Assembly (NCBI GenBank): GCA_028689775.1 | Contig: JAQVCM010000014.1 | Span: 1-64,000 of the forward strand | Length of the DNA stretch: 64,000 nucleotides | DNA from: Crocinitomicaceae bacterium | GTDB lineage: Bacteria; Bacteroidota; Bacteroidia; Flavobacteriales_D; Crocinitomicaceae | Reading direction: 5' to 3' | Shown here: positions 34,629 through 44,780 of the stretch, piece by piece | Layout: each line of letters begins with the position of its first letter | Position numbering within the stretch: the first letter of the stretch is position 1 | Program-made: the position numbers and the translations under genes | Notes under the pieces: model-generated | The model's database searches: none | The model's input: the letters and a program-made list of their open reading frames with translations, nothing else | What the model was told of the DNA's origin: nothing

Positions 34629-35585
34629 CTAAAAATAATATTTCATTTTATGTTTGAGTTCATTATTCAGAGGTGAAAAGTACATGGATCTGAAAGCTAA
34701 ACCCAAATTCTTTATAAAAGAATTATTCTTCTTGTCTATCAACAAAGCATAATACTCACCAAAGGCTCTTTTTCTTTCTTTTCCTTTTGTTAAAGGATAT
34801 TTTTGAGGGTTTTCTTTTAAAAAACCATGGACTTTTTCATTGAAACCCATCGCTTTTTCATTGAAATGAAAATTAGACAAGGTTTGTAAAGGGAAATAAG
34901 TTGTTTTTGAGTCAATTAAAGTACGCTCTTCAATAACTAGTTGACTTCCATCAGTTTCGATAGCTAAAACTTTAGTTACTGATGCTGGATTATGTAACAT
35001 AATCATTCCATCAAATTCAGCAGCAAAGATAAATGGAGCTGGTTGAGTTTTCGTATGGAAAAATCGATACGTATGTTCGGTATGTCCAAATCGTTTATAT
35101 TTTGCGAATAGAGTATTCCAACCCCCAATTTTATCCAAACCTTCTCTTGTGAAAAAAGAGAAATAACCGCCACCTAAAAGAGATTTATTTAAGCGAAAAG
35201 ACCCATTAATTTTAATTTCAAAAATATCATGTCCAAAATTTCCGCACAAATGGGGGTAACCTGTTTTTTTATATATCTCGATGCAGCTATCAAAAATATC
35301 GCTTTTCAAAAGTTCTACATCATCTTCAATGAAAAAATAATAATCATAATCAGGGAATTTAGTCAAAACCCTATTCTTTGACAAACCAACACCTTCTCGT
35401 TCTTCAGAATAAAGTAGCGGAATATCAAATTTAGAACAAAAATCAATGTAAGATTGGTCTTCGCCGTCTACCGCAAGTATGAAGTGGAAGTTATCATTTT
35501 CATTTGCAAATTTCAAATAGTTCCAAATGAATTTTTCAACTTCAGAAAGTCTATTGCAGGAAGTTATTGTTATTAATGCTTTCAT
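34629..35585 (-). CDS. GT-A-type glycosyltransferase-like protein
   Basis: A 318-residue protein starting with MKALITITSCNRLSEVEKFI, with a GT2-like core (FHFILAVDGEDQSYIDFC; REGVGLSKNRVL; a DDVEL acidic motif in FFIEDDVELL) and an acceptor-side segment HTEHTYRFF. It is best seen as a divergent family 2-like glycosyltransferase acting in the same polysaccharide pathway as its neighbours. It is followed within 3 nt by the GT2 gene. The upstream neighbour is a shortened glycosyltransferase fragment. Confidence 0.78.
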   Translation of the reverse strand: MKALITITSCNRLSEVEKFIWNYLKFANENDNFHFILAVDGEDQSYIDFCSKFDIPLLYSEEREGVGLSKNRVLTKFPDYDYYFFIEDDVELLKSDIFDSCIEIYKKTGYPHLCGNFGHDIFEIKINGSFRLNKSLLGGGYFSFFTREGLDKIGGWNTLFAKYKRFGHTEHTYRFFHTKTQPAPFIFAAEFDGMIMLHNPASVTKVLAIETDGSQLVIEERTLIDSKTTYFPLQTLSNFHFNEKAMGFNEKVHGFLKENPQKYPLTKGKERKRAFGEYYALLIDKKNNSFIKNLGLAFRSMYFSPLNNELKHKMKYYF

Positions 35586-35605
35586 ATTATAATTCCTTGT
35601 AACAA

Positions 35606-35926
35606 CTAATTTACAGCTCCTGGCTTGAACTTGTCTTTTAATTTCAAAAAGTAAGATTCGATGTATTTATAATCTAAATCGACAGTCTTTTTTACTTTCT
35701 TTGAATGGTAAAAATATTTCTCTATAATTCTTTGTTTTTTTATTTCAATATCTTTTAAATTTGACATCAAAATATCACCCCAAGAATTAAAACTCGCCCC
35801 CCAATGCCGCGTCAACAAGGTTACATCACCGCCTTCTTTCGTAAAACCTTCACAGAAAGATTCAATGCGGTAGCTAGGCACTGCGTTGAGCGGGAAAGCA
35901 TAATAGGATATGATTAGTATTTTCAT
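35606..35926 (-). pseudogene. N-terminal fragment of a GT-B glycosyltransferase
   Basis: The first 60 residues (MKILIISYYAFPLNAVPSYR, then CEGFTKEGGDVTLLTRHW) match the N-terminus of family 4-type (GT-B) glycosyltransferases, which are normally 350-450 residues long. Here the frame continues with a lysine-rich stretch and stops at residue 106, with no nucleotide-sugar-binding domain. It sits inside the operon, 4 nt after the 503-residue gene. Most likely it is a deletion remnant; a short expressed product is possible. Confidence 0.7.
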
Positions 35927-35930
35927 TGTT

Positions 35931-37442
35931 TTAAATTTCGTCGTTTATAATTTCGTCACTGAGTAGATCATCCAAAATCTCTTTATATAATTCGTGTATA
36001 CCATCGATGTTTTTCTGCGAAGACATCGATGATGTGGAAGAATAGCAAATTATTTTTTCAAGCAGTGCGTTTTCATCCTTGCTTAATTCAGCAATAGCCA
36101 TTCCATCCTCAATTTGTTTTCTGTAACTAGAAACACCTACTTCATCTAATATTATTGAAAACTTACCAAGGAGAGCAGCCTCTGTTATACAACCTGAAAA
36201 AGCAGAAATATGAATACAGATATTCAGTAATATAGTTGGTAAGGGCAATTCTGCCGCTTTGTCCAATATAACCTTGGGATAAATATCACTGTCCTTCAGT
36301 TGCTGTATAATCTGATCACGTGCATTTAGTTTTGTAGGATGCATTCTTATCCACCATTGATAATTAGAAGGTGTGTTTTGTATTGTTTTTAAAATAAAAT
36401 CTTCTATATTATTAGTTTGTAGCGTATACAATATTATTTTCTTATCCTCTAAAAATTCATTCGAATCTTTATTTTGATTATTAAAAACACTTGAAAACCA
36501 TGGGTTTCCGCCTAAAACACATTGATGATAATACTGCTTACTGACCCATTCGTTAATCAACTCATAACTAACCTCATCCCAAAGCCAAATAGTTGAAGGT
36601 AACAAACTATAACCTTTTTCTGGGAACTTCGTCCAACCTGAATATGAAATATGTTCTGGCCCCATCCCTCCATGCTGAATTTCGATTGTTTTTACTCCTA
36701 ATTCTCTCGCTGCAATATTAGCACCGTACCGTGTATCAGAGTAATAACATAATTCAAAAGCAAGCTTAACTTTAAATTTCTTCATCAATACTTTTGATAA
36801 AAAAACTTGTCCTTTAACTGATACGATCTGATTTATCAATTCGTTTAAATATGATAAATCAACTATAACTTCATGACCTTTTTCACCGAACACAGCTATA
36901 AAATCATCATAAACAGGAAGGTGCGTGACAAGTTTTTTATTTTTAAAAAAAGACAGTAGTTTTAAAGCTCGGAAATATTTATTAAAAAAACAAATCTTCT
37001 CGTCTTGATCGTAGTTGTTAAAGAAGTCATCACTATTGAGAAAAAGAACATTAAATCCTGCGTAATTTTCTTTAATATAGCTGGTTAATGAATGATAAAA
37101 GCGATTCCGACTTTTGCCTTCAATTCTAGATCGATATGCTGTAGACTCAATAAACAAAATATGTTTATTTTTGCTTTTCGGTCGAATAAGTAGTATAAAT
37201 AAGCTAAAAAAAGATTTTAATGTTAAAAACATCTTTTTCAAGATACTATTACCTTTCTCAGCCAATGACTGGCCCTTTTTATATCGTTTATCTGTTTTTC
37301 TCAACCAACGAAAGAACAAATCAATTTTAATCATCGGCCAAACATGAATGCCATCGACTGTCCATTCATCCACCGGATGTTCTGCTTCAAATTGGTTCAA
37401 TATATCAACAATCTCTTTTCTAGTCATCGTTATCGGCTTCAA
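35931..37442 (-). CDS. Putative GT-B surface-polysaccharide transferase, capsule-synthesis type
   Basis: A 503-residue protein of no family I can name with certainty. After a helical N-terminus and a hydrophobic segment (about 72-87) it has GT-B-like features: KHILFIESTAYR, the nucleotide-side segment IEIQHGGMGPEHISY, YSLLPSTIWLWDE, RMHPTK and SAFSGCITEAALLGK. The late HP motif and SG-x-x-TEA loop occur in capsule polysaccharide transferases and some sialyltransferase-like enzymes. The upstream genes make a CMP-activated nine-carbon sugar, so this could be the transferase that uses it; that link is inference. It begins 1 nt after the HAD-phosphatase gene, in one operon. Confidence 0.6.
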   Translation of the reverse strand: MKPITMTRKEIVDILNQFEAEHPVDEWTVDGIHVWPMIKIDLFFRWLRKTDKRYKKGQSLAEKGNSILKKMFLTLKSFFSLFILLIRPKSKNKHILFIESTAYRSRIEGKSRNRFYHSLTSYIKENYAGFNVLFLNSDDFFNNYDQDEKICFFNKYFRALKLLSFFKNKKLVTHLPVYDDFIAVFGEKGHEVIVDLSYLNELINQIVSVKGQVFLSKVLMKKFKVKLAFELCYYSDTRYGANIAARELGVKTIEIQHGGMGPEHISYSGWTKFPEKGYSLLPSTIWLWDEVSYELINEWVSKQYYHQCVLGGNPWFSSVFNNQNKDSNEFLEDKKIILYTLQTNNIEDFILKTIQNTPSNYQWWIRMHPTKLNARDQIIQQLKDSDIYPKVILDKAAELPLPTILLNICIHISAFSGCITEAALLGKFSIILDEVGVSSYRKQIEDGMAIAELSKDENALLEKIICYSSTSSMSSQKNIDGIHELYKEILDDLLSDEIINDEI

Positions 37443-37443
37443 G

Positions 37444-38500
<1,057 letters not shown>

Positions 38501-38506
38501 TAAACA

Positions 38507-39550
38507 TTAATCTATAAAAGTGTTGTACATAATTTCATTTTTATCAATATCCTTACTTAATGATTTGCCAATCACATTGTCTTTTTCTGACCATTTATAT
38601 CCATCACCCGGTGACAAAAGATGAATGTCGCTTTCAGTGATAATTTCTCCTTTCTTCATATTTCGATTAGAAGCAATAGAACGTTCTAGTTTATTTTTAG
38701 CAGTTATCACATCAGGCTCAATAAAAACCATCTCTTCTCCCAAGCTTCTCTCCATGACTCTAATGTCACGCACCATTCTATAAATACCATCAATTGCCAA
38801 GGAGCCAGCTTGATCGGTCCCCTTCATTTGTCTGTCTAATGTAATGTGTTTTTCAATAATTCTCGCCCCCATCGCCACTGCAGCAACTGGAGCTGATATA
38901 CCAATGGTATGGTCAGAGTAACCAATTACAAAATCAGAATAATGCTTTTGCAGATAAGTAATCGTTTTCAAATTCACATTTTCTGGATGTGTAGGGTACT
39001 GTGACACGCAATGTAGAATTGACAAATTAGAGTGATACTTCGTAATCACCTCAATCGCATCATCTAATTCTTTTTTTCCAGCCATACCTGTTGAAACAAT
39101 AATTGGAATTTTTGTTTCCGCTAATGCGCTTAATAATGGTAAATTGGTCAAGTCTCGACTCGCTACTTTTAGTTTGTCAGGCGTAAATAGTTTTAGCAGC
39201 GATAAACACCCAGTGGCACATAGAGTTTCTACAAATTCCAATCCCAATGATTTAGCATGTTTATAAACTTCAAAATGTTCCTCATCATTTAGCTCTAAAT
39301 ATCCCCGGTGTTCTCCGTAGGTTTTTCCAAAAGAATTCGGGTTATTATAAAGCGCATCCATTTGAGATTGAGACAATTCCTCACTCAAATCTCTTTTGGT
39401 TAATTTAACAGCATCCATTCTTTTTAATTCAAGATTGAAAAGCTTCTCATAAATTGGTCTTGACGCAACTTCAACCAATAATTTCGCAATATCGACAGAT
39501 CCGTTATGATTCTGTCCTATTTCTCCAATAATGTAGGTTTGATTTTTCAT
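38507..39550 (-). CDS. NeuB-family nonulosonate synthase
   Basis: A PEP-dependent sialic-acid-type synthase of 347 residues, condensing phosphoenolpyruvate with a six-carbon sugar (or sugar phosphate) to a nine-carbon acid. The TIM barrel begins with YIIGEIGQNHNGSV; PEP and metal residues lie in KVASRDLTN, STGMAGKKEL, LHCVSQYP, IGYSDHTIG and IIEKHITLDR followed by GTDQAGSL. The C-terminal SAF (antifreeze-like) domain (about 285-347) is complete. It overlaps the cytidylyltransferase gene by 4 nt (ATGA). Whether the product is Neu5Ac, KDN, legionaminate or another acid cannot be read from the sequence. Confidence 0.92.
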   Translation of the reverse strand: MKNQTYIIGEIGQNHNGSVDIAKLLVEVASRPIYEKLFNLELKRMDAVKLTKRDLSEELSQSQMDALYNNPNSFGKTYGEHRGYLELNDEEHFEVYKHAKSLGLEFVETLCATGCLSLLKLFTPDKLKVASRDLTNLPLLSALAETKIPIIVSTGMAGKKELDDAIEVITKYHSNLSILHCVSQYPTHPENVNLKTITYLQKHYSDFVIGYSDHTIGISAPVAAVAMGARIIEKHITLDRQMKGTDQAGSLAIDGIYRMVRDIRVMERSLGEEMVFIEPDVITAKNKLERSIASNRNMKKGEIITESDIHLLSPGDGYKWSEKDNVIGKSLSKDIDKNEIMYNTFID

Positions 39551-40299
39551 TTTTTATGTTCTTCAATTTGTTTATGCATTAATGACATATATTTATTTTC
39601 AGTCAATAAATACTCCACTATATATTCAGAAGTTAATTCTTCAACTTCATTTATTGTATTAGAATATATCTCTTGACACAACTCGAAATCTTCGATCGTA
39701 TCTACTGTCAACCTTATACCTTCATTCTCAGTGAAAGGAATCGGTAAAAAGCTCATTGAAAACTTATCAGGATTCTCGTATATAAAATTTGTCACGTGCT
39801 CAAGATATAAACTTTGCTCTGTCTGTATTTGTATCTTTTTTAATGCCTGCAATTCAACTAGTTCAGAGAAAAAGCCATAATGAGTTCGAATTGTGGGTAT
39901 TTTGTCTATACTTTGAAAACTGATGTATTCTTTTGCTGATTTTTGATACGCATCTATCAAATCTTCAATATAATCAATTGATAAAAATGGATTATCAGCG
40001 CATACTCTCACTACAACATCTATCTTGTGTTTTTCAGCAGCATCTATAAATCGTTTGAGAACATTAGTCTCGCTACCTCGAAACACTTCAATAGGATAAT
40101 CTTTTGCTGCTGCTTCAATTGCATCATCTATAGATGAAGTCGAAGTAGCTAAAACAATCGGGTATTTAAAATTTGTAAATTTCCCTAAAACAACATCTAA
40201 TAAAGTTTGATCTTCAAAAAATGGTTTCAACATTTTTTGAGGCAGACGACTAGAACCCAATCTTGCTTGAATAATAACTCCAATATTGTACGTTTGCAT
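39547..40299 (-). CDS. SpsF/NeuA-type cytidylyltransferase
   Basis: A 250-residue nucleotidyltransferase of the cytidylyltransferase family. The N-terminal IIQARLGSSRLPQKML is the CTP-binding signature; VLATSTSSIDD, RVCADNPFLSIDYIEDLI and LTVDTIEDFELC complete the fold. It should activate the NeuB product with CMP. First gene of the nonulosonate module, overlapping the synthase gene by 4 nt, which indicates translational coupling. Similarity is closer to SpsF-like than to classical NeuA, so the sugar may not be Neu5Ac. Confidence 0.87.
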   Translation of the reverse strand: MQTYNIGVIIQARLGSSRLPQKMLKPFFEDQTLLDVVLGKFTNFKYPIVLATSTSSIDDAIEAAAKDYPIEVFRGSETNVLKRFIDAAEKHKIDVVVRVCADNPFLSIDYIEDLIDAYQKSAKEYISFQSIDKIPTIRTHYGFFSELVELQALKKIQIQTEQSLYLEHVTNFIYENPDKFSMSFLPIPFTENEGIRLTVDTIEDFELCQEIYSNTINEVEELTSEYIVEYLLTENKYMSLMHKQIEEHKK

Positions 40300-40347
40300 A
40301 CTAACTAATCTATTAGTGTTTGATAAATATATACATTTAATAAATTC

Positions 40348-40367
40348 AATGAATATTAATATTCATT
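40348..40367. repeat. 20-bp A+T palindrome at the flippase 3' end
   Basis: AATGAATATTAATATTCATT is a perfect palindrome overlapping the stop codon of the ABC transporter gene and lying upstream of the cytidylyltransferase gene. It might be an operator or a weak hairpin; no T run follows. Confidence 0.7.
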
Positions 40368-42165
40368 ATAATTCCTGTAATTCTACCATTCTTCTAAAAC
40401 TTTCCGACCTTTCACAAAGTTCTGCAAAATTACCTTCTCCAATTATCTCCCCTTTGTCCATCTGATAAACTTTATCTGCATTTTTAACGGTGGAAAGTCG
40501 GTGTGCGATAATCAAAACGGTGTATTTACCTTTAATGTTGTCAATGTTCATCTGTATTTCCTTCTCGGTTTCAGAATCCAAAGCAGAAGTGGCTTCATCT
40601 AAAATCAGAATATCAATTTCTTTAAACAATTCTCTTGCAATAGAAATCCGCTGTTTTTGACCTCCACTTAAATTAATTCCATTATTCCCCAACAAAGTTT
40701 CAGCTTTCAAGGGTAGATTCTCCACATAATCGATGAGAGAAGCTTTTAACAAAGCCTCTTGAAAACGCGAGCTATTTTCTGCTGTTGGTTCTGCCCACAG
40801 TGTCACATTATTAAAAATGGTATCGTTAAACACAACGGGTTCTTGTGTGATGTATCCGATGCGCGCCTGATAAGAATTTATGTTTAGTTGTGTAAAACTC
40901 AAATCATCAACAAAAACTTCTCCTTTGTTAGGCTTTAATAAACCTCCCAATAAATTCACTAATGTTGTTTTCCCACTTCCGCTCTCTCCTACAAAAGCAA
41001 TGGTCGTATTTTTTTTTATTTCTAGGTTTAATTTTTTCAGAATTCCATTTGTCTCCGCATATCCAAAATCCACATTTTCCAATCTGATTCCTTTTTCAAA
41101 ACGAGTCAATTCAATTTTGCCAGATTCTTCAGCACTTGCTTTCAGCTCGTTCTCGAAACTCAAAATATTCTCAAGTGAACCTGAAACTGACAAATAATTG
41201 TTGTAGCTATTTTGAAAAATCATCAATCCAGACAAAGCTCTGTAAAAAAAGAGCAAACTGATCATGATACTTGCCAATTGCCCACCTAACAAATATACTT
41301 GCATCAAAATAACCAAAGAGACAACTCCAATCAAAATTGGTTCCCGTAATGCAGTGATTTTAGCACTCAAAATTCCAATTTGAGTATTGTTTCTCTCCAC
41401 ATCATAAATTTTTCCTTTTAACCTTTCCGCATACGTTTTAACGAAACCGGTAGCTTTTAAATATTTAAAATTGGCAATAAACTGAATGATTAACCCTTGA
41501 AAGTCACTGCTATTTTTGGTTAGCTCTGTAGATTGTTCTTTCGTTTTCTTAAACAAACGGCTAAAAAACAAGTTCGAAAGTCCTCCACCAACAGAAACCA
41601 GTAATGCAAATTTCCAATCTACCAAAAACACAAAACTCAAATAAACCAAGACCATGATTAAATTTTGAACACTAAGTGCAAAATTATAATAAGCATTTGA
41701 TACTCGATTTATCTCTCCAGTCATCGAGTTTTGTATTCTCCCAACATCAGCAGTCACAAATTTTTGAAAAGAAAACACCGTAAAAAGATCGGTTAGTTTG
41801 ACACGCATGGAAGAAACGAAAAACTGTAATATTTTTACATTGTATTTTAATGAAATAAAATAGACGACTCCTTTCAGTGTAAAAAATAAAAACATAAACA
41901 ACAACGCTGTCTTCATGTTCAATGCAAATCCGAGCGCCTCAATGCCACTTACTAAAAAGCCCATATTTCCTATCGATTCACTACTAACACCCGAGCTACC
42001 ATCTGCCATCTGTAATAAAGGCAAAAACATGGTCAATCCTAAACCGTCTAGGATACCAATTACAATACTTAATAAAAGCATTATAAATATTCGGTAGCCC
42101 AAATAGCTGTAGAAATATGCAAAAGATGAAAAATATTTCTTGATAAGGCTTGTTATCGACTTCAT
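40366..42165 (-). CDS. ABC transporter, fused membrane and ATPase domains (flippase/exporter type)
   Basis: A 599-residue half-transporter with an N-terminal six-span membrane domain (about 25-330) and a C-terminal ATPase. Walker A GESGSGKT (393-400), the signature LSGGQKQRISIARELF, Walker B ILILDEATSALD and switch IIAHRLSTV are all present. Such proteins (PglK/MsbA-like) flip lipid-linked oligosaccharides or export glycolipids; here it probably moves the lipid-linked polysaccharide unit made by this locus. It lies behind a decayed Wzm-like permease remnant (42178-42348), so it may have replaced that export route. Substrate is inferred from context. Confidence 0.9.
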   Translation of the reverse strand: MKSITSLIKKYFSSFAYFYSYLGYRIFIMLLLSIVIGILDGLGLTMFLPLLQMADGSSGVSSESIGNMGFLVSGIEALGFALNMKTALLFMFLFFTLKGVVYFISLKYNVKILQFFVSSMRVKLTDLFTVFSFQKFVTADVGRIQNSMTGEINRVSNAYYNFALSVQNLIMVLVYLSFVFLVDWKFALLVSVGGGLSNLFFSRLFKKTKEQSTELTKNSSDFQGLIIQFIANFKYLKATGFVKTYAERLKGKIYDVERNNTQIGILSAKITALREPILIGVVSLVILMQVYLLGGQLASIMISLLFFYRALSGLMIFQNSYNNYLSVSGSLENILSFENELKASAEESGKIELTRFEKGIRLENVDFGYAETNGILKKLNLEIKKNTTIAFVGESGSGKTTLVNLLGGLLKPNKGEVFVDDLSFTQLNINSYQARIGYITQEPVVFNDTIFNNVTLWAEPTAENSSRFQEALLKASLIDYVENLPLKAETLLGNNGINLSGGQKQRISIARELFKEIDILILDEATSALDSETEKEIQMNIDNIKGKYTVLIIAHRLSTVKNADKVYQMDKGEIIGEGNFAELCERSESFRRMVELQEL

Positions 42166-42177
42166 AGTAGCGTAAAA

Positions 42178-42348
42178 TTATAAAGTACGCAAAATAAGTA
42201 CAACGATAACAGAGACACTACTGTTGGCGCATACCGAACCTCTAAAGTCACGCCAAGCAAGCGTTAGAAACAAATCTTTGTAACGAAACAATTCTTTGAA
42301 GTCGGGTACAATGGAACGGTGGTTGGCGTCGATTATCTTTTTACTCAT
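42178..42348 (-). pseudogene. Decayed 5' end of a Wzm-like ABC-2 polysaccharide permease gene, copy 1
   Basis: From the ATG at 42348 the minus strand reads MSKKIIDANHRSIVPDFK and then ELFRYKDLFLTLAWRDF, the characteristic N-terminus of O-antigen/teichoic-acid ABC export permeases. Directly after WRDFR the frame is off by one base: dropping one G near 42242 restores VRYAPT, the expected continuation of WRDF. The frame ends after 56 codons, so only the gene start survives, directly upstream of the flippase gene. Too short for an ordinary ORF list. Homology is by eye. Confidence 0.65.
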
Positions 42349-42763
42349 TCTGTTTTTGCAGGTTTTGAAAACAAGGTGCGAAGATACAATTATTATCGGA
42401 TTGAGCGGTGGCTGCGACGGATAAAAATCATTTTAGAAAGTCGAGTTTTTCAAATCGCTCCCCAATTTATCGTTCAAATGCTTTTCTTTCGCGTTTTTAA
42501 AAGGAAGAAACTTGCTTATTTGAGTTGCCAATTCTTTTGTAGAAGGTTTTTTTTAACCACATTGGTTTGACAGGAAATTCTTACGACCTTTTCACATACT
42601 TGAATTAAAAATCCGTTTGCGATGTTTTCAAAATCAAAACGCATCGTGGGATACTCTTTAACTTCATCTCGAATGCGAATGAAGCCACCAGCGCAAAATA
42701 ACAATCTAACGAAAGGTTACTAGATAGCTTATTTACGTATGTGCTATTAGGCACTTATCTACT
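42349..42763 (-). other. Leader of the flippase unit with a coding-like remnant
   Basis: No intact gene. On the minus strand 42516-42704 is open and reads as GGFIRIRDEVKEYPTMRF and FDFENIANGFLIQV, which looks protein-like but matches no family I know. A related stretch (IEIKKYPAKSFIFENTLNF-like) occurs near 44555-44630, and the two regions align as DNA (TTTTCAAAA, GGATACT-TTTAA). The region just before the decayed permease start (TATCTTCGCACC on the minus strand, about 42377-42388) also has a counterpart near 44195, and may be promoter. Confidence 0.5.
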
Positions 42764-43864
42764 TTATTTTGGTTTTAATTTCAAAAAATAACTCTCAAAA
42801 TATCGATATGATAAGCGTGCAATCACATAGCTCAACAACAATGATAAAAATGGTATATAGATCAAAACCAGAGAACTTGACTCATCCATCTTCAAGACAT
42901 TCCTTAGCAAAGTGTGAATAATAAAAATTGCAATACTATGATACAGATATAGTCCATATGTATATTTTCCATTATTTTCTAAAATTTTTATCTTAGACAA
43001 AGAAAAGCGCGGAGAATAGCATTGAAACAACATAAATAAACTAATACCTGCAGAAAAAATCAAGACTGAAATCGGTTTTGGAAGAAAATTATACCAGAAA
43101 AACAATAAAGATAAAACCAAAATAAATAGCATCCATAATGGATTTAGACGTGTCATTTTTTCATTAATATTCCATTTATTGTAAAAGGATAAATAACCAA
43201 AGTACGCGCCTACAGATAAATAAATCATTGCAAAAACGGTGTGCGTTCCTGGTAATAAAAATATGATTGAAACTATCGTTGAAATTAAAAGAACTGCAAG
43301 AATACTACTTCCAAATCTCCTCTTGGGAAACAACAAAACCAATAAAGGCCAAAATACATAAAACTGTTCCTCAATACTCACTGACCATGTTGGTCCAAGT
43401 GCAACTCCAAAAGGTAAAACACCGTTGTTAATTTGATCAAAATTACTTAGAAAAGCTAGATACATTCCCAAACTTGCATTTTCATACGTAGGTAATCCCA
43501 ATGTCCACGAACGTATCAAAGGAAAAATAAAAAATCCAAAAATAACAACAGCGTAATAAACCGGCCAGATTCTTAAAATTCTCTTTTTGTAAAAATCTTT
43601 CAAACTAAAGCGATTGCTTTCTTGATTTTTAAGCATTAAAAAAGTTATTAAAAAACCACTTAAAACGAAAAAAACAGGAACTCCAAAACTAAAAAAACCT
43701 CTAACGGTCATTACCGCTTGATAAGTTTGAGAACTTTTCAAAGTAGCATCATCTGATCCAAAAGAATGCGCCAAAAAAGTAGACATAAAAGCTATTGTTC
43801 GGATGGCATCTAGACTTTTAAAGTGAAACTTTTGCTCTTTATTTATTTGTAATTCCATTTTCAT
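42764..43864 (-). CDS. Acyltransferase 3 family protein (OafA/YrhL type)
   Basis: A 366-residue integral membrane acyltransferase with about ten spans. Family motifs are FKSLDAIRTIAFMSTFLAHSF (with the conserved His), FSFGVPVFFVLSGFLITF, FYKKRILRIWPVYY and WSVSIEEQFYVFWP. Such proteins O-acylate surface sugars. It probably modifies the polysaccharide made by this locus. Decayed permease sequences flank it on both sides (42178-42348 and 44088-44168), so it may have been captured into an older exporter operon. No second, extracytoplasmic hydrolase domain is attached. Confidence 0.9.
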   Translation of the reverse strand: MKMELQINKEQKFHFKSLDAIRTIAFMSTFLAHSFGSDDATLKSSQTYQAVMTVRGFFSFGVPVFFVLSGFLITFLMLKNQESNRFSLKDFYKKRILRIWPVYYAVVIFGFFIFPLIRSWTLGLPTYENASLGMYLAFLSNFDQINNGVLPFGVALGPTWSVSIEEQFYVFWPLLVLLFPKRRFGSSILAVLLISTIVSIIFLLPGTHTVFAMIYLSVGAYFGYLSFYNKWNINEKMTRLNPLWMLFILVLSLLFFWYNFLPKPISVLIFSAGISLFMLFQCYSPRFSLSKIKILENNGKYTYGLYLYHSIAIFIIHTLLRNVLKMDESSSLVLIYIPFLSLLLSYVIARLSYRYFESYFLKLKPK

Positions 43865-44780
43865 ATATTCTACTTTTATCAGTTAATTAATTAGTGGTTA
43901 CGCTTTCTATTTTAATGTTCACGAGTTTCTCGCTAGATACGATCAAGTTAAGGTCAGGAATTTGAACATTAGCAAATTTTTCAAAGTAAAATAAGAAAAT
44001 GCGTAGTAATTGCATAAAAGTCCATAATAATTCACTGTCTATTTTAATGTTCATATCGCTTAAAACCACAATAAGTCAGGAAATTGAATAATTTAATTTG
44101 TATTGGTACAATTCTTCAATCGCTTATGAAATATCGGTTTGGTTGGAACCGATTATTTTTAATGTCATTGGTCTGTTTTTGATTTAAAACAAGTTGCGAA
44201 ATTATACTTTTAATTTGTGAAACACCTTCTTTCGACTGATAAAAAGAATAGATAAAACATTTTTTCTTGAAAATCTTCTTTTTTGTTGGATTAGAGAATT
44301 ATCAAAAACTCTTTAAAAACAACTGTATCTATGCGCCAAGTCACACAAAAAAACCTTAACTTCCTGGAATCAAAACAACTACAAAAAGTCCTTTAAATTG
44401 TATATGAAACCAGCTTGAATCATTTACTTACCAATGTCAAAACCGTTTGAATCTTCATTTATTTTAAGCAGTTTTCTCTCTATGAGAATAGCAATTTAAT
44501 TTTAAATTTTTCGATGATAAACTCCAAAATTTTGAGAAACATCGCGTTCGAGATAAAACTAAAAGTTTAAAGTATTTTCAAAAATAAAGCTCTTGGCAGG
44601 ATACTTTTTAATCTCGACACTACATCGCATAAAATCAATTCCGTATTTCAATTCCCAATTCCCAATCCAGCTACTTAGTGAGTCAACAAATAGCAATCTT
44701 CATCGGAAAAGGTAGCCACACAATGACTTTGCAATCTGCAACCACCGAATATAGTACCGCATCCGATAACTCCTACCGGA
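43865..44780 (-). other. 916-bp A+T-rich region with no intact gene
   Basis: Contains an open minus-strand frame at 43887-44069 (60 residues) that I do not believe is a gene; a loose tandem repeat (TCTATTTTAATGTTCA at about 43907 and 44039, each followed by a GTCAGGAA phrase); the decayed permease start at 44088-44168; and a leader of about 480 bp similar to the one upstream of 42348. Nothing else was recognised. Confidence 0.5.
44088..44168 (-). pseudogene. Decayed 5' end of a Wzm-like permease gene, copy 2
   Basis: From the ATG at 44168 the minus strand reads MTLKIIGSNQTDIS, a stop, then AIEELYQYKLNY in the same frame. Aligned with copy 1 it keeps KII, the N at position 9 and the E-L-aromatic-x-YK segment. 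The upstream DNA also aligns (TCTGTTTTTG, AAAACAAG-TGCGAA). It is more decayed than copy 1 and stands at the head of the acyltransferase gene. Confidence 0.55.

Noticed and set aside
40348..40367. The A+T palindrome as terminator of the flippase gene
   Set aside because: There is no T run after the stem and the stem is all A-T except for two pairs; kept only as a repeat.
43887..44069. 60-codon minus-strand frame between the acyltransferase and polymerase-like genes
   Set aside because: Lies within a loose tandem repeat, has no family match and no promoter at a suitable distance; treated as chance.
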